Shown piece by piece: positions 1 through 4,566 of a DNA stretch of 6,341 nucleotides. Location of the stretch: assembly GCA_046760445.1 (NCBI GenBank), contig JBHIEE010000142.1:1-6341 (forward strand), in the 5' to 3' direction. A program made the translations under genes and the position numbers. A model generated the notes under the pieces. The model was not told where the DNA came from. It ran no database searches and saw only the letters and a program-made list of their open reading frames with translations. Source of the DNA: JBHIEE01 sp046760445 (GTDB lineage Bacteria > Acidobacteriota > Aminicenantia > JdFR-78). Position 1 is the first letter of the stretch. Each line of letters begins with the position of its first letter.

Positions 1-30
1 AATGTCTAACGGGGATTAACATTTTTAGTG

Positions 31-66
31 AAAATGAAAAATTGGCAGGAATTATTCCTGCCAATT
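31..66 (-). terminator. Rho-independent terminator closing the pilin/pilus cluster
   Basis: Two perfectly complementary 12-nt arms (positions 40-51 and 55-66) enclose a 3-nt loop. On the minus strand the stem is followed by a run of five T residues and further T-rich sequence (41-31). The stem has a G+C-rich centre (GGCAGGAA/TTCCTGCC). It lies about 120 nt after the stop codon of the last pilin, in the same orientation, so it most likely ends transcription of that pilin gene and of any read-through from upstream. On the plus strand no T-run follows the stem, so it is not obviously bidirectional. Confidence 0.88.
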
Positions 67-125
67 AGTCAAATAATCCAAAATTAAAAACTTTCCTCTC
101 TTTCTTTAACTAATTAAAAAGTACA

Positions 126-138
126 GAGAACTGTTCTC
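126..138. repeat. 13-bp interrupted palindrome downstream of the last pilin
   Basis: GAGAACTGTTCTC reads the same on both strands apart from the central base (6-nt half-sites). As RNA it can form a 5-bp stem with a 3-nt loop. On the minus strand it is followed, four bases later, by TTTTT, so it may be a weak first terminator ahead of the strong one at 31-66, or a protein-binding dyad. Only the symmetry is seen; the role is not shown. Confidence 0.4.
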
Positions 139-188
139 GACAGCTTAATTAATCCTTAACTTTGAAGATAGACTTAACAATGTTTCCA

Positions 189-668
189 TTACCAACAAGC
201 ACAAGCGTCTGTTGGAGCCGTAGTACAAATTTCTCTTGTTCCTTTTTCAGAAGCAGCAAAAAATCTAGCGGTAGTGCATGTTCCAAGATTTTCCATCGTA
301 GCATAAACACAGAAATTTTGACCAGCCGGAGTACAAGCAGTATTATCTAACCAATTATAAACATTAGGGGCACTGTTTATAGGATCAGCGAGAGAGTCTA
401 AATAGTTTCCACCAGCTGGATTTGGAACGGCTGGTGTGACAGTCCCGGCAGCAGCTGTTTGATAACTAGTATAGTCACCATAATACATCTCTTGGGCGGA
501 AACGAATTGGCGCATATCAGATTGCCTAACCGCATCCCTGGCTTTACTTCTGGCTCCACCCAAGGAAACCAAGACAATTCCAGCTAAAGTTCCGATAATG
601 GCAATAACAACCAATAATTCAATTAAGGTAAACCCATCTTTAGCAAAAATTTTTTTCATTTTACTCAT
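189..668 (-). CDS. Type IV prepilin, six-cysteine (distal pilin gene)
   Basis: This 159-residue protein is a class III signal-peptide prepilin, a candidate subunit of the type IV pilus fibre or a minor pseudopilin. A short positively charged leader ends at G12. The expected prepilin-peptidase cut is between G12 and F13, giving a mature protein that starts FTLIELLVVIAIIG with the conserved Glu at mature position 5 (E17). The hydrophobic helix to about residue 35 serves as membrane anchor and fibre core. SLGGARSKARDA follows, which is typical of Patescibacteria pilins. The C-terminal globular part holds six cysteines (112, 120, 131, 148, 156, 158), probably disulfide-bonded outside the cell, and ends in C-A-C-W. 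It is a paralogue of the pilin at 936-1454: both share N-(F/Y)-C near the middle, K/R-G-T-R-E near the end, and a terminal Trp. ATG at 668 is used; a second in-frame ATG lies at 659. A promoter-like sequence sits upstream at 838-866. Which pilin is the major subunit cannot be decided here. Confidence 0.92.
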   Translation of the reverse strand: MSKMKKIFAKDGFTLIELLVVIAIIGTLAGIVLVSLGGARSKARDAVRQSDMRQFVSAQEMYYGDYTSYQTAAAGTVTPAVPNPAGGNYLDSLADPINSAPNVYNWLDNTACTPAGQNFCVYATMENLGTCTTARFFAASEKGTREICTTAPTDACACW

Positions 669-935
669 TGATTTATAAATTTTTGTTTAATTCGACCTTT
701 TTAAATTTTATTAAATAACAAGATGTTTATTATAGTTGAAGTATAAGGATATCTTCCTTCATCAGCCCGAGTAATACCATTATAAGAACCATTCGTCGCT
801 TCGCTCCTCAGAACCTTGAAATTTTCGTTTCACTCAAATTATAACATATTTCCATAGCAATATAAATTTGTTTTAAACCCCCTCTCAGAATCTCGGTTAC
901 TTCTGGTTGGGTCCGAAAAGGCCAGTCTCGGATTT
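669..935 (-). other. Inter-pilin spacer with long untranslated leader
   Basis: This 267-bp spacer contains no convincing gene. If the promoter at 838-866 is used, about 160 nt of 5' leader precede the distal pilin. The leader holds a small hairpin (arms 745-749 and 755-759), a G+C-richer patch around 790-815 including GAGCGAAGCGACG on the minus strand, and a 20-codon minus-strand ORF at 792-730 whose ATG follows a GAGGAG sequence. Another minus frame stays open for about 40 codons across the same leader but has no start codon. The long leader leaves room for post-transcriptional control or a small repeat insertion, but neither is demonstrated. Confidence 0.4.
838..866 (-). promoter_or_regulatory. 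Extended -10 promoter for the distal pilin
   Basis: On the minus strand there is a perfect TATAAT at 843-838, preceded by TGT at 846-844, which makes an extended -10 element. A 4-of-6 match to the -35 hexamer (TTTATA, 866-861) lies 17 nt upstream of it. Transcription would start near 831, about 160 nt before the pilin ATG at 668. This would let the distal pilin be expressed separately from, and more strongly than, the upstream pilus genes. Confidence 0.6.
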
Positions 936-1454
936 TTACCAGCAACATTTACCAGCCTCTGTTGGGGGAGGGTCTCCCACAAACTCTCTAGTTCCTCTTC
1001 TTGAACCAGCAAAATACTTATCTTCCACTCCCAATTTTTCTTCCAATTTAGCCCAAAGACAGTAGTTTTGGCTATCACAACCAGTAGGAGCGCCATCAGA
1101 ATTATTTATCCAATTGTATGCTCCTCCTTGAGGATCTTCTGGAACAGGGTCTAAATATTTACCATCATCAATACCAGTACAGTCAGGGTTAGAACAAGGA
1201 ATTTTTGTTGGTATATTGGCTGATTGAGAATATTTCTCATCATCTGAATAATCTAATTCCATAGCTAAAACAATTTGGGTGATTTCAGACTTTCTTCGAG
1301 CATCTCTGGCTTTTGCCCTAGTTTCACCCAAGGAAACCAGGACCATAGTAGATAAAATTCCAATAATGGAAATGACTACTAAAAGCTCAATTAGGGTAAA
1401 CCCGGCACCACTCTTGGTTTTAGGAAAAAGTACATTAGCAAAACTTTCCTCCAT
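936..1454 (-). CDS. Type IV prepilin, six-cysteine (proximal pilin gene)
   Basis: This 172-residue prepilin belongs to the type IV pilin/pseudopilin family and is exported and assembled by the PilB/PilC machine encoded upstream. The leader of 18 residues carries two lysines and ends in G18, with F19 as the predicted first mature residue. The mature start FTLIELLVVISIIG carries Glu at position 5 (E23). The membrane-anchoring helix ends near residue 41 and is followed by SLGETRAKARDARR. The globular domain has six cysteines (87, 92, 126, 132, 170, 171) and ends C-C-W. R153-GTREF matches the K-GTREI of the second pilin, indicating gene duplication. ATG at 1454 is the only usable start, because no ATG, GTG or TTG lies in frame between it and the cleavage site. 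A GGAGG-like sequence lies inside the first codons rather than upstream, so ribosome recruitment looks atypical. Promoter-like hexamers lie at 1488-1516. Its share in the fibre relative to the second pilin is unknown. Confidence 0.92.
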   Translation of the reverse strand: MEESFANVLFPKTKSGAGFTLIELLVVISIIGILSTMVLVSLGETRAKARDARRKSEITQIVLAMELDYSDDEKYSQSANIPTKIPCSNPDCTGIDDGKYLDPVPEDPQGGAYNWINNSDGAPTGCDSQNYCLWAKLEEKLGVEDKYFAGSRRGTREFVGDPPPTEAGKCCW

Positions 1455-1476
1455 GTTATTTTATTATCCAATTATT

Positions 1477-1516
1477 ATTATACAATTATTATACAACTAA
1501 TAAAAGGCATCAACAA
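1477..1516 (-). promoter_or_regulatory. Candidate promoter(s) ahead of the proximal pilin
   Basis: On the minus strand a perfect TATAAT lies at 1493-1488, with TTGTTG (3 of 6 matches to the -35 consensus) at 1516-1511, exactly 17 nt apart. A second perfect TATAAT follows at 1482-1477. Both lie 20-40 nt upstream of the pilin ATG at 1454. The region is very AT-rich, so chance -10 matches are expected; the 17-nt spacing and the position between pilC and the pilin support a real promoter. Confidence 0.5.
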
Positions 1517-1524
1517 GCCTGCCT
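1501..1524 (-). terminator. Weak terminator-like hairpin between pilC and the pilins
   Basis: On the minus strand AGGCA (1524-1520) and TGCCT (1509-1505) form a 5-bp stem around a 10-nt loop, followed at once by TTTTA. It is downstream of the pilC stop codon and overlaps the -35 region of the candidate pilin promoter. This would suit partial termination of the long ATPase operon just before a separate pilin transcript starts. The stem is short, so the call is weak. Confidence 0.3.
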
Positions 1525-1594
1525 AAATTTTGGATTGATATTGCTCTATCTTAATAAATTATATATCTAAAAGACTTTGAAAACAAACAGAGGT

Positions 1595-2797
1595 TTAAAA
1601 TGAAAGCATTTTGTAAAGAGGCATTAAAACTGAAAACATTAAACCACCCACAATTAATCCTAAAAAAACAATTAGGGCTGGTTCCAAAACCGTCAAAACA
1701 TTATCGATTTCTCTTTCTAATTCTTTTTGATAGAAAATAGCTATTTGTTTTAAGCTTGTATCTAAGGTTCCGGTTTTTTCTCCTACCAAGGTTATTTGAA
1801 CAAAAATAGGAGGAAAAATCTTTGGAAAAACAGCCAAACCTGAAGAAATTGGCATTCCTTTTCTAACCTTATCTCTGGTTGAAAAAACTGCCTCTTTATA
1901 AAGTGAATTTCCAACAATATTGCCGGTGATTTCCAGAGCCTTGGGAACCAAAAGCCCTCCGGAAATTAAAGTGGCGAGGTTTTCGGCGAATCGGGAAAGA
2001 TAGATTGTCTTCAACAGAGGACCTAAAATTGGCAGTTTAAGAAGATTTCTATCAAAGAAATCTTTCCCTTTTCTTGTCTTAGAATATCTATAAATTGAGA
2101 TTGGAACAATAAAAAGGCTTAAAATTAAAAAGAAACCATGCTCTTTTAAAAATCGGGCGGCACCCAGTACTGCCTGGGTAATTTTTGGTACCTCGACCCC
2201 GGTCTCCACAATTATTTTCTCGAAATTGGGAACAACTAAAAAAATCATTAAAATAAAAACAACCACAATGACTAACAAAATTAAAGCCGGATACATCATA
2301 GCTCCCTTCATTCTGGAGCTCAAATGATATTCTCTTTCCAAATGATCAGCTAAATAATTCAGCGCTTCGGCAAGTTTACCAGAAGCTTCACCAGCTTTTA
2401 CCATTGCAATATAAAAAGGAGAAAAAACTTTTGGATAACGAGATAGAGCTTTAGAAAAAGTACTTCCTCCTTCTACTCCTTCTGATAAATCAAAAATCTT
2501 TTCTTGAAATTCTAATTTTGCGGTCTGGTTGGCAATGGTTCTCAGAGCTTCAACAAGAGGAACTTTTGAACCAAACATTATTGCCAATTGCCGAGAGAAT
2601 AAAACAACATCCCTCAAAGAAACTCCTCTAAAAATTTTAATTTGGCGGGCATAAATTGGGGGTTTAGCCTCTTCTAAATAGGTGACGAAAAATCCGTGTT
2701 TTTGTAAGAGAACTAAAGCTGCTTCTTTAGAAGAGGCCTCAACTGTCCCGACTTGAATTTCTCCTTCTTTGGTTCTTACCTGATAGTTAAACTTCAC
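1595..2797 (-). CDS. pilC: Type IV pilus inner-membrane platform protein PilC (GspF family)
   Basis: PilC is the polytopic platform on which PilB and PilT act to add or remove pilins at the cytoplasmic membrane. The 400-residue length is normal for the family. An N-terminal cytoplasmic part (1-60) is followed by two T2SSF domains at roughly 65-189 and 268-390. Three hydrophobic segments (about 170-190, 221-237 and 371-396) are the expected membrane spans. Family features seen twice include F-x-R-Q/F-A-E-x-L-A-x-L near each domain start and the G-E-x-(S/T)-G motif (136-140, 339-343). The start is GTG at 2797: the next codons upstream meet an in-frame TAA within ten codons and offer no ATG. That upstream sequence is the inserted 41-bp repeat, which ends one base before the GTG, so the native leader and ribosome-binding site appear to have been replaced. 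AGGG lies only 2-3 nt before the start, which is too close for a normal Shine-Dalgarno interaction. Translation may therefore be reduced or leader-independent. Confidence 0.95.
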   Translation of the reverse strand: MKFNYQVRTKEGEIQVGTVEASSKEAALVLLQKHGFFVTYLEEAKPPIYARQIKIFRGVSLRDVVLFSRQLAIMFGSKVPLVEALRTIANQTAKLEFQEKIFDLSEGVEGGSTFSKALSRYPKVFSPFYIAMVKAGEASGKLAEALNYLADHLEREYHLSSRMKGAMMYPALILLVIVVVFILMIFLVVPNFEKIIVETGVEVPKITQAVLGAARFLKEHGFFLILSLFIVPISIYRYSKTRKGKDFFDRNLLKLPILGPLLKTIYLSRFAENLATLISGGLLVPKALEITGNIVGNSLYKEAVFSTRDKVRKGMPISSGLAVFPKIFPPIFVQITLVGEKTGTLDTSLKQIAIFYQKELEREIDNVLTVLEPALIVFLGLIVGGLMFSVLMPLYKMLSF

Positions 2798-2838
2798 ATC
2801 CCTACGAATTACGAATATTTACGAATTTACTAATATAA
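2798..2838. repeat. 41-bp direct repeat, copy 1 (TACGAAT array next to pilC start)
   Basis: This sequence is identical over 41 bp to 3032-3072. It contains three TACGAAT heptamers (2803-2809, 2810-2816, 2820-2826) followed by TTACTAATATAA. Its outer part, CCCTACGAATTACGAAT (2801-2817), is repeated in inverted form at 3474-3490. It touches the GTG start codon of pilC. Copy 2 carries the last codons and stop of the GxxExxY reading frame, so copy 1 looks like a duplicated or orphaned end of the same element. Confidence 0.93.
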
Positions 2839-3031
2839 TATAAGAATGAATTAGTCTGAGGGCAGTTGCCGAGGAGGACATCTCGCAGCCGAGCCCGAGA
2901 GGGAATTTGTATTTTCTTTTAAGACAAGTGGTGTTCGGCGAGAGATAGCAGCAGCTGGGGAGGAGTTTGTCTTACCACTTAAGCTGACTGCGTGTCACCC
3001 AAGGCAATCTGGCCGAAGACTATCTTTCATA
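2839..3031. other. G+C-rich non-coding island, candidate structured RNA
   Basis: Positions 2855-3020 contain 89 G or C in 166 bases (54%), in clear contrast with the AT-rich neighbourhood, and have no credible gene on either strand. Long-range complementary segments are dense. TTCGGC 2934-2939 pairs with GCCGAA 3012-3017; GCAG 2948-2951 with CTGC 2988-2991; AGCT 2953-2956 with AGCT 2982-2985; AAGACAA 2921-2927 with TTGTCTT 2967-2973; AAGTGGT 2926-2932 with ACCACTT 2974-2980; AGATAG 2943-2948 with CTATCT 3020-3025; TCTCG 2881-2885 with CGAGA 2896-2900. The AAGACAA and AAGTGGT pairings cross each other in pseudoknot order, as do the TTCGGC and AGATAG pairings. The island is flanked by the 41-bp direct repeats. 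It may be a structured RNA, a non-autonomous element, or the remains of one. The strand is undecided; transcription of the operon would give the minus-strand RNA. Confidence 0.4.
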
Positions 3032-3072
3032 ATCCCTACGAATTACGAATATTTACGAATTTACTAATATAA
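3032..3072. repeat. 41-bp direct repeat, copy 2 (3' end of GxxExxY element)
   Basis: This is a perfect copy of 2798-2838 with TACGAAT heptamers at 3037-3043, 3044-3050 and 3054-3060. On the minus strand it holds the final codons (Leu-Tyr-stop) of the GxxExxY reading frame, so the repeat is part of that unit rather than outside it. Its 17-bp end pairs, as an inverted repeat, with 3474-3490. Confidence 0.93.
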
Positions 3073-3455
3073 ATTTAGGATTCTTCTAAATTTTAAACCC
3101 TCTTTAGTAAAATTAGCCAAGATTCCCAATTTCAATTTTTTTACTTTAAGGTAGGAATAAATCTGGTTAATATTTTGTTTTAAAAATTTCTCTCCACTCT
3201 TTATTTCTAAAATAATTTTATCTTCAATTAAAAAATCGAAATAACAATGTCCGATATTATTAGCTTTAAAAACAATCAGGGAATAAACCTGTTCTTTAAA
3301 AGATAAGTCGGCATTTTTAAAGGCCGTGGCAATGGCTTTTTGATAATATTTTTCTTTATAGCCTGGTCCTAAATTGTTATAAACTTCGAATAAAATACCA
3401 ATAATTGTATAGCTTATTCTGGGTGAACGAGATCTTTTTTAACTAATTTCTCCAT
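3064..3455 (-). pseudogene. GxxExxY family protein, frameshifted
   Basis: From ATG at 3455 the frame reads MEKLVKKDLVHPE and then stops at TAA (3416-3414). The adjacent frame continues without interruption from ISYTIIGILFEVYNNLGPG to a TAG at 3066-3064. Inserting one base in GAA-TAAGC (to give GAA-TTA-AGC) joins the two into a 130-residue protein, the usual size of the family. In the restored protein the family-naming motif GYKEKYY is at residues 32-38. A PD-(D/E)XK-like core follows: D74-F-L-I, then E84-I-K86 and Q98-x-x-x-Y. Members are often found in intervening sequences and repeat-bounded units, and their biochemical function is poorly known. The ATG directly abuts the last TACGAAT heptamer, with no Shine-Dalgarno sequence. 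No alternative ATG, GTG or TTG exists early in the second frame, so the gene is broken unless the missing base is a sequencing error or is handled by frameshifting. The rest of the frame is intact, so the lesion is recent or artefactual. Confidence 0.85.
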
Positions 3456-3490
3456 ATTCGTATATTCGTACTGATTCGTAATTCGTAGGG
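3456..3490. repeat. Inverted TACGAAT array after pilT
   Basis: Four heptamers, TACGAAT on the minus strand, lie at 3487-3481, 3480-3474, 3470-3464 and 3462-3456, with spacers of 0, 3 and 1 nt. The outer 17 bp (3490-3474) are the exact inverted match of 2801-2817 and 3035-3051. One end touches the pilT stop codon, the other the ATG of the GxxExxY frame. The regular heptamer spacing suggests a binding array for a protein that recognises the element ends. Confidence 0.92.
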
Positions 3491-4558
3491 TTATCTGACG
3501 AGCATTCTTAGTTCGTTTGGATTAAGAGAATAATTGAGAGCATTTTCTAAAGAGATTTCCCTTCTTTTTACTAAACCGGCTAAAGAGCGATTAAGAGAAA
3601 TCATTCCAATTTCAGCGCTTGTTTCAATAACCATTGGAATTTCATGGACTTTATTTTCCCGAATCATATTGGCAATTGCCGCATTGGAAATCATTACTTC
3701 ACACGAGGGTATTAGTCCTCCTTTAATTCTGGGAATCAATCTTTGAGAGGTAACTCCCAAAAGAGATCCTGATAATTGGGCTCTAATTTGACTTTGTTGT
3801 TCTGGAGGAAAGGAATCGACAATTCGATGAATTGTTTGAGCGGCGGAATTTGTATGCAAGGTAGCAAAAACTAAGTGGCCGGTTTCGGCAGCAGTGATGG
3901 CAGTAGCTATTGTCTCAGGGTCTCTCATTTCTCCAACCATAATTACGTCTGGGTCCTGCCGGAAAGTAGACCTCAGAGCTCTGGCAAAGCTGAGAGTGTC
4001 TTGATAAACCTCTCTTTGATCAATAATGGCTTTATCTGGTTCAAAAACATATTCGATAGGGTCTTCAATAGTAATAACATGGTCAGCTCGATTATGATTT
4101 ATTTCATCAATTAGAGCAGCTAAAGTCGTTGATTTTCCATGGGAAGAAGGCCCGCAAATCAGAATAAAACCCTGGGCAGCTTTGGCAAATTCATGTAAAA
4201 CCGGAGGAAGATTAAGCTCTTCAATTGTTTTAATTTTAGCTGGAACCAGTCTTAAAGCAGAAGACACATATCCTCTTTGGAAAAAAATATTTATTCTAAA
4301 GCGAGCGATATCAGCAAAATTATAAGAAAAATCGATTTCTTTTTCTTGAAGAAACCTCTGGTGCTGTTCTTCTGTCATTAAGGCAAGAGCTAAACTCTGG
4401 CTATCTCCAGGAGATAGTTTTTTCTCTTTAATTAAGGGCACAAGGCGATCAGCTATCCTGAGAACTGGTGGGTAACCAACTGATAAATGTAGATCAGAAG
4501 CCTGTTCTTTAACAGTTATATCAAGGAGTTTTTTAAGTTGGTTATCGTAGTTAGTCAT
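3491..4558 (-). CDS. pilT: Type IV pilus retraction ATPase PilT
   Basis: PilT is the hexameric cytoplasmic ATPase that drives pilus disassembly and retraction through PilC, giving twitching, surface attachment or DNA uptake. At 355 residues it has normal length. The PAS-like N-terminal domain with SDLHL (21-25) is followed by the RecA-like core. Walker A is GPSSHGKS (136-143), the Asp box is ITIEDPIEY (162-170), Walker B is around DPDVIMVGEMRD (202-213), and the His box is ETGHLVFATLHTN (225-237). The C-terminal AIANMIRENKVHEI (294-307) corresponds to the AIRNLIRE motif of PilT and separates it from PilB. No zinc-binding cysteine cluster is present, as expected for PilT. Walker A has S-S-H where T-G-S is usual; the essential G, K and S remain. 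ATG at 4558 starts 8 nt after the response-regulator stop, with no clear Shine-Dalgarno sequence, consistent with operon coupling. The stop codon is immediately followed by the repeat-bounded insertion. Confidence 0.96.
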   Translation of the reverse strand: MTNYDNQLKKLLDITVKEQASDLHLSVGYPPVLRIADRLVPLIKEKKLSPGDSQSLALALMTEEQHQRFLQEKEIDFSYNFADIARFRINIFFQRGYVSSALRLVPAKIKTIEELNLPPVLHEFAKAAQGFILICGPSSHGKSTTLAALIDEINHNRADHVITIEDPIEYVFEPDKAIIDQREVYQDTLSFARALRSTFRQDPDVIMVGEMRDPETIATAITAAETGHLVFATLHTNSAAQTIHRIVDSFPPEQQSQIRAQLSGSLLGVTSQRLIPRIKGGLIPSCEVMISNAAIANMIRENKVHEIPMVIETSAEIGMISLNRSLAGLVKRREISLENALNYSLNPNELRMLVR

Positions 4559-4566
4559 AGTGGTTT

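Larger units (their letters stand above)
2801..3490. mobile_element. Candidate small mobile element between pilT and pilC
   Basis: The 690-bp segment begins and ends with the same 17-bp sequence in inverted orientation (CCCTACGAATTACGAAT at 2801-2817; its complement at 3474-3490). A third, internal copy (3035-3051) makes a shorter 456-bp unit, 3035-3490, that encloses only the GxxExxY gene. The right end begins on the base after the pilT stop codon, and the left end reaches within three bases of the pilC start, so neither neighbour is disrupted. No transposase is encoded, and I see no clear target-site duplication. The GxxExxY protein has a PD-(D/E)XK-type motif and is the only candidate enzyme. 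The call rests on repeat architecture, foreign base composition in part of it, and a position that breaks an otherwise tight operon (gaps of 1 and 8 nt elsewhere). It could instead be a conserved intergenic repeat that does not move itself. Confidence 0.6.

Noticed and set aside
162..350. 62-codon plus-strand ORF
   Set aside because: It lies antisense inside the distal pilin, is low-complexity Ser-rich, and has no family resemblance; it is a shadow of the real gene.
730..792. 20-codon leader peptide before the distal pilin
   Set aside because: It has an ATG and an upstream GAGGAG, but it is too short and hydrophobic to judge, so it is described within the leader and not called as a gene.
839..1096. 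85-codon minus-strand ORF overlapping the proximal pilin
   Set aside because: Most of it is the pilin coding sequence read in another frame and continued into the spacer; no recognisable protein.
1279..1500. 73-codon plus-strand ORF
   Set aside because: Antisense to the conserved pilin N-terminus and promoter region; no independent evidence.
2921..3017. HDV-like or hammerhead self-cleaving ribozyme in the island
   Set aside because: The nesting of AAGACAA/TTGTCTT and TTCGGC/GCCGAA resembles HDV P1/P2 order, but the first P1 base is A, not G, and I cannot identify P3, P4 or the catalytic C strand. No complete hammerhead core is present. Covariance-model search would be decisive.
2855..3020. 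Known RNAs: RNase P, SRP RNA, tmRNA, GEMM riboswitch
   Set aside because: Conserved core sequences of these classes were looked for by eye on both strands and not found.
2851..3030. Protein-coding gene in the G+C-rich island
   Set aside because: The longest plausible minus-strand start (3030) stops after 11 codons. A plus frame of about 30 codons has no usual start and is unlike known proteins.
2790..3500. Target-site duplication around the element
   Set aside because: The bases outside the inverted repeats (ACAT on the left, TTAT on the right) do not match beyond chance, for either the 690-bp or the 456-bp unit.
3534..4114. Two plus-strand ORFs (70 and 79 codons)
   Set aside because: Both are antisense shadows of pilT, whose motifs are unambiguous.
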